Assembly: GCF_036924715.1 (NCBI RefSeq)
Contig: NZ_JAZHSB010000001.1
Coordinates: forward strand, 3,091,001-3,155,000
Origin: Bradyrhizobium sp. AZCC 1721
GTDB taxonomy: Bacteria; Pseudomonadota; Alphaproteobacteria; Rhizobiales; Xanthobacteraceae
Direction of reading: 5' to 3'
Length of the DNA stretch: 64,000 bases
Shown: in pieces, positions 37,116-46,388 of the stretch
Position numbering within the stretch: position 1 is the stretch's first letter
How the letters are laid out: each line of letters begins with the position of its first letter
The notes under the pieces: generated by a model
Databases searched by the model: none
What the model saw: the letters and a program-made list of their open reading frames with translations, nothing else
Told to the model about the DNA's origin: nothing
Position numbers and translations under genes: made by a program

Positions 37116-37234
37116 GTCGTCCCTGCGCACGTAGGGACCCATACCCCGCGGCCCTTGGAAGCGGCACAAGGGGAGACGGCTTTTGTCGTCATTCACATCG
37201 GTGGTTATGGGTCCCTGCGTTCGCAGGGACGACG
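37116..37234. repeat. Intergenic palindromic repeat, family B (copy 3, complete inverted pair)
   Basis: Left arm GTCGTCCCTGCGCACGTAGG then GACCCATACC; right arm TTATGGGTCCCTGCGTTCGC then AGGGACGACGAC. The layout is the same as at 13950. It separates convergent TetR and LysR genes. Confidence 0.88.
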
Positions 37235-37252
37235 ACGGTTGGTGCCAGGCCG

Positions 37253-38167
37253 TCACCGCCCGCCAAACAGCACGCGCTCGCTTTCCACTGTCTCGTGGAT
37301 GTAATCGGCCACCGCCCTGATCCGCGCCAGGTCCTTGCTGTCGGCGTGCATCAGCATCCAGAACGTGCGCGAGATCCTGACCTCGTCGGGCAGCACTGCG
37401 CGCAGTTCGGCATGCGCCTTCGCCATGAAATGCGGCAGCACCGCAATACCAAAGCCGGCAATGGTGGCGTTGAGCTGCGCGATCAGATTGGCGCTGCGAA
37501 ACTTGGCCGAGATCTTCGGCGAAACCTGGGGCAGGTAATCCAGCTCGGGCGTGAACAGCAGTTCCTCGATGTAGCCGACGAAGCGATGCCCTGGCAGGTC
37601 GCCGCGGGAAGTGATTTTCGGTGCCCGGTCGAGATAGGCCGGCGCGGCATAGAGCCCGAGGCTGTAGTCAAGCAGCTTGCGCCCGACGATCCGGCCCTCC
37701 TTGGGCATGGAGAGGCTGATCGCGATGTCGGCCTCGCGCTTCGACAGGCTGAACAGCCGCGCGGTGGCGACGAGCTGCAGGTCGAGATCGGGATACCTCT
37801 CGGTGAATTTCAGAAGCCGCGCCGCCAGGAAATGGCTGCCGAACCCGTCGGGGGCGCCGATCCGGACCGTGCCGGTGAGCTGGGCGCGCGATCCGCCGAC
37901 CGCCTCCTGGTTGGCGACGATGGTGGATTCCATCGCTTCGGCACTGTCGGCCACGCGCTGGCCGGCTTCGGTCAGGAGGTAGCCGGTCTTGCGGCGGTTG
38001 AACAGTTTTGCGGAGAGATGCCGTTCCAGCCGGTCGACACGGCGAATGACGGTGGCATGATCGACCGATAGCTGCTTGGCGGCAGCGGAAACCGAGCCGC
38101 CGCGCACGATCGCCAGCACGAAACGGAAGTCATCCCAGTCGATCGTCTTGGTGCCTTGATCCAGCAT
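37253..38167 (-). CDS. LysR family transcriptional regulator, 304 aa
   Basis: The N-terminal winged helix has DWDDFRFVLAIVRGGSVSAA (10-29) and HATVIRRVDRLERHLSAKLF. A two-lobe effector domain follows (GTVRIGAPDGFGSHFLAARL). It is divergent from mmsA with 103 nt between the starts, the usual arrangement for a LysR regulator and its target. The frame stays open upstream to 38452, but that part overlaps mmsA on the other strand. It likely senses a valine-pathway intermediate; this is inference from position. Confidence 0.91.
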   Translation of the reverse strand: MLDQGTKTIDWDDFRFVLAIVRGGSVSAAAKQLSVDHATVIRRVDRLERHLSAKLFNRRKTGYLLTEAGQRVADSAEAMESTIVANQEAVGGSRAQLTGTVRIGAPDGFGSHFLAARLLKFTERYPDLDLQLVATARLFSLSKREADIAISLSMPKEGRIVGRKLLDYSLGLYAAPAYLDRAPKITSRGDLPGHRFVGYIEELLFTPELDYLPQVSPKISAKFRSANLIAQLNATIAGFGIAVLPHFMAKAHAELRAVLPDEVRISRTFWMLMHADSKDLARIRAVADYIHETVESERVLFGGR

Positions 38168-38270
38168 TTCCGCACATCTATGGTGCAATATATCGGACTT
38201 GTATCCAAAGAAATGCAGGTCAAAAAGGGGCTCGAAAGCGATCCCAGACGGGACCTTAGGGAGATCATTC

Positions 38271-39767
38271 ATGCGCTCAATCGGACACTTTATCGGCGGC
38301 AAAGAGGTCAAGGGAACTTCCGGCCGGACGGCCGACGTGTTTGAGCCGATGACCGGCGACGTCCAGGCCAAGGTGGCGCTGGCCTCAAGAGCGGAAGTCC
38401 GCGCGGCTGTCGAGAACGCCGCGCTTGCCCAGCCCGAATGGGCCAACACCAATCCGCAGCGCCGCGCACGGGTGATGATGAAGTTCGTCGAACTGGTACA
38501 GCGCGACTATGACAAGCTAGCTGAATTGCTGGCGCGCGAGCACGGCAAGACCGTTCCCGACGCCAAGGGCGACATCCAGCGCGGCCTCGAAGTCGCGGAA
38601 TTCGCCTGCGGCATTCCGCATTTGATGAAGGGCGAATACACCGAAGGCGCCGGCCCCGGCATCGACATCTACTCCCTGCGCCAGCCGCTGGGCGTCGTCG
38701 CCGGCATCACGCCGTTCAATTTCCCGGCGATGATCCCGATGTGGAAGTTCGCGCCCGCGATCGCCTGCGGCAACGCCTTTATCCTGAAGCCTTCGGAGCG
38801 CGATCCCGGCGTGCCGATGCGGCTGGCCGAATTGATGATGGAGGCGGGGCTGCCGCCTGGCATCCTCAACGTCGTCAACGGCGACAAGGAAGCCGTCGAC
38901 GCCATTCTCGACGACCCCGATATCAAGGCGATCGGCTTCGTCGGCTCGACGCCGATCGCGCAATACATCTATGAGCGCGCCGCCCAGACTGGCAAGCGCT
39001 GCCAGTGTTTTGGCGGCGCCAAGAACCACGCCATCGTGATGCCCGATGCCGACATGGATCAGACGGTCGACGCGCTGATCGGGGCCGGTTACGGCTCGGC
39101 CGGCGAGCGCTGCATGGCGGTCTCCGTCGCTGTTCCCGTCGGCAAGACCACCGCCGATCGCCTGATGGAAAAGCTGATCCCGCGCGTGGAGTCGCTCAAG
39201 ATTGGCACCTCGGTCGATCCGTCCGCCGATTACGGCCCGCTGGTGACGCGCGAGGCGGTCGAGAAGGTGAAGAACTACATCGATATCGGCATCAAGGAAG
39301 GCGCCACGCTCGCCGTCGACGGCCGCGGCTTCAAGATGCAGGGCTATGAAAAGGGCTTTTATCTCGGCGGCTCGCTGTTCGACAACGTCACCAAGGATAT
39401 GCGGATCTACAAGGAAGAGATCTTTGGCCCGGTGCTCTCGGTGGTGCGCGCCCATGACTACAAGGAAGCCCTCGCACTGCCGTCCGAACATGATTACGGC
39501 AACGGCGTTGCGATCTTCACCCGCGATGGTGACGCGGCGCGTGACTTTGCGGCACGCGTCAATGTCGGCATGGTCGGCATCAACGTGCCGATCCCGGTGC
39601 CGATCGCCTACTACACCTTCGGCGGCTGGAAGAAGTCCGGCTTCGGCGATCTCAACCAGCACGGTCCGGACTCGGTCCGCTTCTACACCAAGACCAAGAC
39701 GGTGACCTCGCGCTGGCCGTCCGGCGTCAAGGAAGGCGCGGAGTTCTCGATTCCGTTGATGAAGTAG
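38271..39767 (+). CDS. mmsA: CoA-acylating methylmalonate-semialdehyde dehydrogenase, 498 aa
   Basis: An aldehyde dehydrogenase with MmsA traits: N-terminal GHFIGGKEVKG, cofactor segment ITPFNFPAMIPMWKFAPA and the catalytic Cys in SAGERCMAVSVAVPVG (near 281-296), then GVKEGAEFSIPLMK at the C-terminus. It converts methylmalonate semialdehyde with NAD and CoA to propionyl-CoA, the last step of valine breakdown. AGGGAG lies before the ATG. The next three genes supply the earlier steps. A palindromic repeat follows, so expression of the downstream genes may be lower. Confidence 0.95.
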   Translation: MRSIGHFIGGKEVKGTSGRTADVFEPMTGDVQAKVALASRAEVRAAVENAALAQPEWANTNPQRRARVMMKFVELVQRDYDKLAELLAREHGKTVPDAKGDIQRGLEVAEFACGIPHLMKGEYTEGAGPGIDIYSLRQPLGVVAGITPFNFPAMIPMWKFAPAIACGNAFILKPSERDPGVPMRLAELMMEAGLPPGILNVVNGDKEAVDAILDDPDIKAIGFVGSTPIAQYIYERAAQTGKRCQCFGGAKNHAIVMPDADMDQTVDALIGAGYGSAGERCMAVSVAVPVGKTTADRLMEKLIPRVESLKIGTSVDPSADYGPLVTREAVEKVKNYIDIGIKEGATLAVDGRGFKMQGYEKGFYLGGSLFDNVTKDMRIYKEEIFGPVLSVVRAHDYKEALALPSEHDYGNGVAIFTRDGDAARDFAARVNVGMVGINVPIPVPIAYYTFGGWKKSGFGDLNQHGPDSVRFYTKTKTVTSRWPSGVKEGAEFSIPLMK

Positions 39768-39783
39768 TCTTGTGCTCGGGCGC

Positions 39784-39893
39784 CGTCATTGCCTGCGACA
39801 AACGCGAAGCGTTTGCGCAAGGGAGCGCAGCGACGAAGCAATCCATTCTGTGTTTGCGGCGGGATGGATTGCTTCGCTGCGCTCGCAATGACG
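39784..39893. repeat. Intergenic palindromic repeat, family A (copy 3)
   Basis: Begins CGTCATTGCCTGCGAC and ends GCTCGCAATGACG, with GACGAAGCAATCCATTC and ATGGATTGCTTCG inside. It lies between mmsA and the isobutyryl-CoA dehydrogenase gene. Confidence 0.88.
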
Positions 39894-39922
39894 ATGGGTG
39901 AGTTTCAAGGATAACCGGCAAG

Positions 39923-41068
39923 ATGCAATTTGCTCTCAACGAGGATCAGGCCGCGGTTCGCGACATGGCGCGGGCGTTTGCGGCCGAGAAAATCGCGCCG
40001 CATGCGCTGCGCTGGGACGAAGAGAAGCATTTTCCTGTTGACGTGATGCGCGAGGCCGCAGGCCTCGGCATGGGCGGCATCTACATCAAGGACGATGTCG
40101 GTGGCTCCGCGATGACCCGCTTCGACGCGGCGCTGATCTTCGAGGCGCTGGCGACCGGCTGCCCGACGGTGTCGGCCTTCATCTCGATCCACAACATGGC
40201 GTCCTGGATGATCGATGCCTATGGCAATGACAGCCAGCGGCAAAAGTGGTTGCCAAAGCTCTGCACCATGGAGCTGCTGGCAAGCTATTGCCTGACGGAA
40301 CCGGGCTCCGGCTCGGACGCTGCGGCGCTGCGCACCCGCGCGGTGCGCGACGGCGATCATTACGTGCTCAACGGCCAGAAACAGTTCATCTCCGGCGCCG
40401 GTGGCGGCGATCTCTACGTCGTGATGGTACGGACCGGCGGCGACGGGCCGGGCGGCATCTCCACGCTGATCATTCCGGCTGATACGCCCGGCGTCTCGTT
40501 CGGCGCCAACGAGCGCAAGATGGGCTGGAACGCGCAGCCCACGCGCGCGGTGATGTTTGAGAACGCCCGCGTGCCGGTCGAGAACCGGCTGGGCGAGGAG
40601 GGCATCGGCTTCAAGATCGCGATGGCCGGGCTCGACGGCGGCCGCCTCAATATCGCGGCGTGCTCGCTCGGCGGCGCGCAGAGCGCGCTCGACAAGTCGC
40701 TGGCCTACATGAAGGAGCGGAAAGCCTTCGGCAAACGGCTCGATGAATTCCAGGCGCTGCAGTTCCGCCTCGCCGACATGGCGACCGAGCTGGAAGCGGC
40801 GCGGACCTTTGTCTGGCGCGCGGCCGCCGCGCTCGACCGCAAGGATCCCGACGCCACCATGCTGTGCGCGATGGCAAAACGTTTTGGCACCGACGTCGGC
40901 TTCGAGGTCGCCAACCAGGCGCTGCAACTGCATGGCGGCTACGGCTACTTGAGCGAATACGGCATCGAAAAAATCGTGCGCGACCTGCGCGTGCACCAGA
41001 TCCTGGAAGGCACCAACGAAATCATGCGGCTGATCGTGTCGCGCAAGCTGATCGAGGGCGCGCGATGA
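39923..41068 (+). CDS. Acyl-CoA dehydrogenase, probable isobutyryl-CoA dehydrogenase, 381 aa
   Basis: A FAD-dependent dehydrogenase with SYCLTEPGSGSDAAALRTRA (about 119-138) and the C-terminal catalytic loop LEGTNEIMRLIVSRKL; the Glu is the base. Segment TVSAFISIHNMASWMI resembles the short branched-chain ACAD8 group. It should oxidise isobutyryl-CoA to methacrylyl-CoA. The stop overlaps the next start (ATGA), coupling it to the 3-hydroxyisobutyryl-CoA hydrolase. The assignment to valine rests mostly on neighbours. Confidence 0.92.
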   Translation: MQFALNEDQAAVRDMARAFAAEKIAPHALRWDEEKHFPVDVMREAAGLGMGGIYIKDDVGGSAMTRFDAALIFEALATGCPTVSAFISIHNMASWMIDAYGNDSQRQKWLPKLCTMELLASYCLTEPGSGSDAAALRTRAVRDGDHYVLNGQKQFISGAGGGDLYVVMVRTGGDGPGGISTLIIPADTPGVSFGANERKMGWNAQPTRAVMFENARVPVENRLGEEGIGFKIAMAGLDGGRLNIAACSLGGAQSALDKSLAYMKERKAFGKRLDEFQALQFRLADMATELEAARTFVWRAAAALDRKDPDATMLCAMAKRFGTDVGFEVANQALQLHGGYGYLSEYGIEKIVRDLRVHQILEGTNEIMRLIVSRKLIEGAR

Positions 41069-42138
41069 CGGATGCGGCCATTGCAGACGGCGACCTGGTC
41101 GCGCGCAAGGAAGGTTCGGCCGGCATTCTCCGATTGAACCGGCCGAAGGCGATCAATGCTGTGACGTTGGAGATGTTCCACGACATCGACAAGGCGCTCG
41201 ATGCCTTCGAGGCGGATCCTGATATTGCGGTGATCGTTCTGGAAGGTGCCGGCGAGCGCGGGCTGTGCGCCGGCGGCGACATCCGCGCGCTCTGGGAAAG
41301 CTCCAAGGTCAAGGGCGATCTCGGCAAGATCCTGTGGCGGGATGAATACATCCTCAATGCCCGCATCAAGAAGTTCCCGAAGCCCTATGTCGCCTTCATG
41401 GATGGCATCGTGATGGGCGGCGGCGTCGGGCTGTCGGCGCATTCGAGCCATCGCGTCGTCACCGAGAAGACGAAACTCGCGATGCCCGAGGTCGGCCTCG
41501 GCTTCTTCCCTGACGTCGGCGGCACCTGGCTGTTGTCGCATTCGCCGGGCGAGATCGGCACCTATTTTGGATTGACCGGGCAGACCATGAACGGTCCGGA
41601 TGCCATCCATGCAAGATTTGCCGATGCGGTGGTGCCGTCGGCAAAACTGCCGGCCTTGCGTGAGGCATTGACGAAGGTGGCGTTGGGCACGACGGCGGCT
41701 GACATTAGGAAGCTGATCGACGGCTTCTCGACTGGAGAAACGGCCGGGCCGGTCGCCGCGCAGCAGGTGAAGATCGATGCGTTGTTCTCCCACGACCGCA
41801 TGGAAGACATCATCGCGGCGCTGCAGCGTGATGGCTCGGACTTCGCGCAGGCGACGCTGAGGACGCTGAACGAAAAGTCGCCGCGCGGCATGGTGGTGAC
41901 GCTCAAGCTGCTGCGGCTGGCGCGCAGCGCGCGCTCGCTGGAGGAATGCCTAGTGCGGGAATATCGCGCCGCGCTGGAAGTGTTCGCGAGCGACGATTTC
42001 CGCGAGGGCGTGCGCGCCGCCGTCATCGACAAGGACCGCAATCCGAAATGGTCGCCGCCGAGAATCGAGGAGGTGACGCCGGAAATGGTCGCGCCTTATT
42101 TCGCCGAGATCGGCGCTGACGAACTCAGATTTCCTTGA
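41065..42138 (+). CDS. Enoyl-CoA hydratase family protein, probable 3-hydroxyisobutyryl-CoA hydrolase, 357 aa
   Basis: A crotonase-fold enzyme of about 350 residues, the size of HIBCH rather than of hydratases (about 260). Typical segments are GLCAGGDIRALWESS (near 66-80), FMDGIVMGGGVGLSAHSSHR and AMPEVGLGFFPDVGGTWLLS (near 138-157). It hydrolyses 3-hydroxyisobutyryl-CoA to the free acid. The start at 41065 overlaps the dehydrogenase stop. The hydratase step between the two is not encoded adjacent. Confidence 0.92.
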   Translation: MTDAAIADGDLVARKEGSAGILRLNRPKAINAVTLEMFHDIDKALDAFEADPDIAVIVLEGAGERGLCAGGDIRALWESSKVKGDLGKILWRDEYILNARIKKFPKPYVAFMDGIVMGGGVGLSAHSSHRVVTEKTKLAMPEVGLGFFPDVGGTWLLSHSPGEIGTYFGLTGQTMNGPDAIHARFADAVVPSAKLPALREALTKVALGTTAADIRKLIDGFSTGETAGPVAAQQVKIDALFSHDRMEDIIAALQRDGSDFAQATLRTLNEKSPRGMVVTLKLLRLARSARSLEECLVREYRAALEVFASDDFREGVRAAVIDKDRNPKWSPPRIEEVTPEMVAPYFAEIGADELRFP

Positions 42139-42170
42139 TCAGAACAAGAAAGCTTAGCGGAGGATTCGAG

Positions 42171-43058
42171 ATGGCAAATATCGCATTCATTGGCCTCGGC
42201 AATATGGGCGGCCCGATGGCGGCCAATCTGGTCAAGGCGGGCCACAAGGTAACCGCGTTCGATCTGGTCGAAGCCTCGCGCGATCAGGCCAAGGCCGACG
42301 GCGCCGTGATCGCCGAGAGTTCGGTTGCTTCCGTCAAGGGCGCCGATGTCGTTATCTCCATGCTGCCGGCGGGCAAACATGTGCTGTCGGTCTGGAACGA
42401 AGTGGTCCCTGTCATGACCAAGGGCACGCTGATTATCGATTGCTCGACCATCGACGTCGAAAGCGCCAAGCAGGCGCATGCGCTGGCGGCGAAGCACGGC
42501 ATGCTCTCGGTCGATGCGCCGGTCTCAGGCGGAACCGGCGGCGCCAAGGGCGCGACGCTGACTTTCATGTGTGGCGGCGAGGAAAAGGCGTTTGCTGCGG
42601 CGAAACCGGTGTTGGAGAACATGGGCAAGAAGATCGTCCATTGCGGCATCGGCGGTGCAGGGCAGGCGGCCAAGATCTGCAACAACATGATCTTGGGGAT
42701 TTCCATGATCGGCGTCGGCGAAGCCTTTGCGCTCGCCGAAAAGTTGGGCCTGTCGCATCAGGCGCTGTTCGATGTCGCCTCGACCTCATCGGGGCAATGC
42801 TGGGCGCTGACGTCCTATTGCCCCGTGCCCGGCCCGGTGCCGACTTCGCCCGCTAACAACGATTATAAGCCGGGATTCGCGTCGGCCCTGATGGTGAAGG
42901 ATCTGACACTGGCGCAGGATGCGGCCAAGGCTGCGGGCGCGGCGACGCCGCTCGGCAAGCACGCGCAGGAGATCTACAAGGCTTTTGATGCCGCCGGCCA
43001 TGGCGGGGTGGATTTTTCCGGTATTATCCAGCACGTTCGGAGCCTCGCTGCGAAATAA
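42171..43058 (+). CDS. mmsB: 3-hydroxyisobutyrate dehydrogenase, 295 aa
   Basis: A beta-hydroxyacid dehydrogenase: NAD motif FIGLGNMGGPMAANL (5-19), substrate motif DAPVSGGTGGAKGATLTFM (about 118-136) and the catalytic Lys in GGAGQAAKICNNM (about 163-175). It oxidises 3-hydroxyisobutyrate to methylmalonate semialdehyde, which MmsA consumes. GGAGGATTCGAG lies before the ATG. It is 32 nt after the hydrolase gene and 10 nt before an acyl-CoA synthetase gene, so all are likely one transcript. Confidence 0.95.
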   Translation: MANIAFIGLGNMGGPMAANLVKAGHKVTAFDLVEASRDQAKADGAVIAESSVASVKGADVVISMLPAGKHVLSVWNEVVPVMTKGTLIIDCSTIDVESAKQAHALAAKHGMLSVDAPVSGGTGGAKGATLTFMCGGEEKAFAAAKPVLENMGKKIVHCGIGGAGQAAKICNNMILGISMIGVGEAFALAEKLGLSHQALFDVASTSSGQCWALTSYCPVPGPVPTSPANNDYKPGFASALMVKDLTLAQDAAKAAGAATPLGKHAQEIYKAFDAAGHGGVDFSGIIQHVRSLAAK

Positions 43059-43068
43059 CGGAGACCTA

Positions 43069-44799
43069 ATGACGACCTTCCAGGAAGCGCGCGCCTTTCT
43101 GCTCAAGCACCGCACCGATTACGATGTGGCGTTGAAGGGATTTCGCTGGCCGGACCCCGTTCCATTCAACTGGGCGCTCGACTGGTTCGACGCGGAGCTC
43201 GCGCGCAATCCTGACAGCCGGGATCGCCCGGCGCTCTGGATCGTCGATCCCGGCGACAAGGAAACAAAGCTCACGTTCGCCGCGCTGTCGCGCCGCTCCA
43301 ATCAGGTCGCAAACTTCCTGCGGGCGCAGGGGCTGAAACGCGGCGATCACTTGTTGTTGCTGCTCGGCAATGTCGTGCCGCTGTGGGAGACCATGCTGGC
43401 GGCGATGAAGCTCGGTGTCGTCGTTATCCCCGCCACCACGCTGCTCACCCCGGACGAACTGCGCGATCGGCTCGAGCGTGGCAGGGCGCGGGCGGTGGTT
43501 GCCTCGCAGGATCAGGTCGCGAAATTTGCGGGCCTTGGCGGCGACGGACTGGTGCGCGTCGTGGTAGGCGCGACATCGAAGCACGATGGTTGGCTGCCCT
43601 TTGAACAGGCTGCCAGCGCCTCGGACGACTTTACACCTGACGGCCCGACCAATGTCGACGATCCGATGCTGCTTTATTTCACCTCGGGCACGACGGCAAA
43701 GCCCAAGCTGGTGCGGCACAGCCAGCGCAGCTATCCGGTCGGCCACCTCTCGACGATGTTCTGGCTCGGCCTGCAGCCGGGCGACGTGCACTTGAACATT
43801 TCCTCGCCAGGCTGGGCCAAGCATGCCTGGAGTTGCTTCTTCGCGCCGTGGAATGCGGGAGCCACCGTGTTCGTGGTCAACCAGCCGCGCTTCGACGCCA
43901 AGGCCCTGCTCACCACGATCGGCCGCTGCGGCGTCACTACGCTCTGCGCGCCGCCGACGGTGTGGCGGCTGTTCATTCAGGAGAAGCTCGCGGATTTCAA
44001 GGTAAGCCTGCGCGAGGTCTGCGGCGCCGGCGAGCCGCTCAATCCCGAAGTGATCGACCAGGTGAAGGCGGCGTGGGGGCTGACGATCCGCGACGGCTAT
44101 GGCCAGACCGAGACTGCGGCGCTCGCCGGCAACTCGCCGGGCCAGAAGGTGAAGGTCGGCTCGATGGGCCGTCCGTTGCCGGGCTACCGCGTGCGGATCA
44201 CCGACAATGACGGCCAGGTCACCAAAGAGGGTGAGGTGACGCTGGTGCTCGGCGCCGACCGTCCCGCAGGCCTGATGCAGGGCTATCAGGGCGAGGACGG
44301 CAAATTGAGCGGGGCGGACGGCGATCTCTACCGCTCGGGCGACGTGGTGTTTGCCGACGACGAGGACTATCTCACCTTCGTCGGCCGCTCCGACGACGTC
44401 TTCAAATCATCCGACTACCGCATCAGCCCGTTCGAGCTGGAGAGCGTGCTGCTGGAACATGAATGGGTAGCTGAAGCTGCGGTTGTCCCAAGTCCCGATC
44501 CGATCCGGCTCGCGATCCCGAAGGCCTATGTGCTGCTGGTTTCGGGCGTGGAACGGACGCCGGCGACCGCCTTGTCGATCTTTAGGCATCTGCACACCCG
44601 GCTCGCGCCGTTCAAGCGTATTCGCAAGATCGAACTGGTAAAGGAGCTGCCGAAGACGATTTCCGGAAAAATCCGTCGCGTGCAGTTGCGCCGGCTCGAG
44701 CATGATAATAACCGCAGCGATGCGTTGCGCGGCGCCGAGTTCCGCGAAGAAGAATTCCCGGAGCTGCAGAAAGTGCGGACCGCCGGGTTGGAGAGCTAG
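43069..44799 (+). CDS. AMP-binding acyl-CoA synthetase, 576 aa
   Basis: An ANL-superfamily ligase with the AMP-binding loop LLYFTSGTTAKPKLVRHS (about 201-218), DGYGQTET (about 344-351), YRSGDVVFADDEDYLTFVGR (about 423-442) and the C-terminal catalytic Lys in KELPKTISGKIRRV. It is similar in style to medium-chain / acetoacetyl-type synthetases (ACSM group). It forms an acyl-CoA from an acid, ATP and CoA. GGAGA precedes the ATG. It follows mmsB by 10 nt, and the MaoC gene follows by 3 nt. Confidence 0.93.
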   Translation: MTTFQEARAFLLKHRTDYDVALKGFRWPDPVPFNWALDWFDAELARNPDSRDRPALWIVDPGDKETKLTFAALSRRSNQVANFLRAQGLKRGDHLLLLLGNVVPLWETMLAAMKLGVVVIPATTLLTPDELRDRLERGRARAVVASQDQVAKFAGLGGDGLVRVVVGATSKHDGWLPFEQAASASDDFTPDGPTNVDDPMLLYFTSGTTAKPKLVRHSQRSYPVGHLSTMFWLGLQPGDVHLNISSPGWAKHAWSCFFAPWNAGATVFVVNQPRFDAKALLTTIGRCGVTTLCAPPTVWRLFIQEKLADFKVSLREVCGAGEPLNPEVIDQVKAAWGLTIRDGYGQTETAALAGNSPGQKVKVGSMGRPLPGYRVRITDNDGQVTKEGEVTLVLGADRPAGLMQGYQGEDGKLSGADGDLYRSGDVVFADDEDYLTFVGRSDDVFKSSDYRISPFELESVLLEHEWVAEAAVVPSPDPIRLAIPKAYVLLVSGVERTPATALSIFRHLHTRLAPFKRIRKIELVKELPKTISGKIRRVQLRRLEHDNNRSDALRGAEFREEEFPELQKVRTAGLES

Positions 44800-44802
44800 C
44801 GA

Positions 44803-45282
44803 ATGAATGAAGTCTGGAAGAAGCCGCCGGTCTCGTTTGAGGCCTATCAGGCCATGGTCGGCAAGGAGATCGGCGTGTCGTCGTGGCACTTGATCGACCA
44901 GAGCCGGATCAACCTCTATGCCGACGTGATCGAGGACCATCAGTTCATTCATGTCGACCCGGAACGGGCAAAGAAGGAAACCGCGTTCGGCAATACCATC
45001 GCGCATGGCTTTCTCACCATGTCCTTGATGAGCATCATGTCGTATGAGGTGATGCCGGTCATCGAAGGCACGGCAATGGGCGTGAACTACGGTTTCGACA
45101 AGCTGCGCTTCCTTTCGCCGGTCCGCGCCGGCTCGCGGGTCCGCGGCCGCTTCACGCTTGTTGAAGCCAAGCTGCGCAAGCCGAAGGAATTACAGTCGCG
45201 CACTAACGTTACCGTCGAGATCGAGGGCGAGGACAAGCCGGCGTTGGTCGCCGATTGGATCGGGCTGATCTATTTCAACTAG
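44803..45282 (+). CDS. MaoC family dehydratase, 159 aa
   Basis: A single hotdog R-hydratase. The catalytic Asp45 and His50 lie in DVIEDHQFIHVD, and NTIAHGFLTMSLMS (about 64-77) forms the family helix. It should hydrate a trans-2-enoyl-CoA to the (R)-3-hydroxyacyl-CoA. The gene begins 3 nt after the synthetase stop, in the same unit. Paired with the SDR gene that follows after a repeat, it could give an R-specific beta-oxidation branch. Confidence 0.92.
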   Translation: MNEVWKKPPVSFEAYQAMVGKEIGVSSWHLIDQSRINLYADVIEDHQFIHVDPERAKKETAFGNTIAHGFLTMSLMSIMSYEVMPVIEGTAMGVNYGFDKLRFLSPVRAGSRVRGRFTLVEAKLRKPKELQSRTNVTVEIEGEDKPALVADWIGLIYFN

Positions 45283-45290
45283 GTTTTGCC

Positions 45291-45428
45291 CGTCATGGCC
45301 GGGCAAAACCGCGAAGCGCGTCTTCAAACCAGTTGACCCGGCAATCCATCGCTGATCAAAAACCCTTCAATTTGATGGATGCCCGGGTCACCCCCGATCA
45401 AGTCGGGGGCAGGCCCCCGGGCATGACG
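45291..45428. repeat. Intergenic palindromic repeat, family C (copy 1)
   Basis: Begins CGTCATGGCCGGGC, then has CCGGCAATCCATC and GATGGATGCCCGGGTC, and ends CCGGGCATGACGGG. The ends are inverted complements. A shorter member is at 46389. It separates the MaoC and SDR genes. Confidence 0.82.
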
Positions 45429-45454
45429 GGCAGGAACAATCGGGATCAATACTC

Positions 45455-46372
45455 ATGGCAATCAGGTTTGACGGACGCGTCGCAATCGTCACGGGCGCGG
45501 GCAATGGTCTGGGGCGGGCGCATGCGCTGGGGCTGGCGAGCCGCGGCGCCAAGGTGGTGGTCAACGATTTCGGCGGCGCGCGGGACGGCACCGGCGGCTC
45601 GCTATCGCCGGCCGAATCCGTGGTCGAGGAAATCCGCAAAGCCGGCGGCACGGCGATGGCCGACGGCGCCGACGTCTCGAAGTTCGGACAAGTCACCGCG
45701 ATGGTCGAGCGGGCTACCAAGGAGTGGGGCAGTGTCGATCTGCTGTGTGCCAATGCCGGCATTCTCCGCGACAAGTCGTTTGGAAAAATGGACGTCGCCG
45801 ACTTTGCCAAGGTGCTCGACGTCCACCTCGTCGGCACGTTTTACTGCTGCAAGGCGGTGTGGGATGGCATGCGCGAGCGCAACTACGGCCGGATCGTGCT
45901 GACCACCTCGTCGTCGGGCCTGTTCGGCAATTTCGGCCAGGCCAATTACGGCGCGGCGAAAGCCGGCATGGTCGGCCTGATGAACGTGCTGGCCGAGGAG
46001 GGCCGCAAGAACAACATTCGCGTCAACACGATCTCGCCGACCGCGGCCACCCGAATGACGGAAGAACTGCTGCCGCCGCAGGCGCTGGCGCTGATGAAAC
46101 CCGAAGCGATCACGCCCGCGGTGGAATATCTGCTCAGTGAGGATGCGCCGACCCGCACCATCATGGGCGCGGGCGCGGGTTCGTTTGCGGTGATCAAGAT
46201 CGTCGAGACCGAAGGCGTCAACCTAGCCCAGTCCGACTGGACGCCTGACGCCATCGCGGCGCATTTCGCCGAGATCGACGATGTGTCGAAGGCGAAGGCG
46301 CTGCAGGGCGCATTCGAGCAGACGCAGAAGTACGTCGCCCAGGCCGCGGCGAGGGCAGGGATTAAGCTGTAG
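45455..46372 (+). CDS. SDR oxidoreductase resembling the MFE-2 / HSD17B4 dehydrogenase, 305 aa
   Basis: Cofactor motif TGAGNGLG at about 13-20, VNDFGGARDGTGGS (38-51), NAG near 99-101, and the catalytic YGAAKAG near 169. The VVNDFGG...GT stretch and the length of about 300 are typical of the (R)-3-hydroxyacyl-CoA dehydrogenase part of peroxisomal multifunctional enzyme 2. With the MaoC hydratase before it, this would oxidise (R)-3-hydroxyacyl-CoA. The ATG is preceded only by a weak ribosome site inside a repeat-derived leader. Confidence 0.9.
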   Translation: MAIRFDGRVAIVTGAGNGLGRAHALGLASRGAKVVVNDFGGARDGTGGSLSPAESVVEEIRKAGGTAMADGADVSKFGQVTAMVERATKEWGSVDLLCANAGILRDKSFGKMDVADFAKVLDVHLVGTFYCCKAVWDGMRERNYGRIVLTTSSSGLFGNFGQANYGAAKAGMVGLMNVLAEEGRKNNIRVNTISPTAATRMTEELLPPQALALMKPEAITPAVEYLLSEDAPTRTIMGAGAGSFAVIKIVETEGVNLAQSDWTPDAIAAHFAEIDDVSKAKALQGAFEQTQKYVAQAAARAGIKL

Positions 46373-46388
46373 CTCACCGTCCCTCCGC

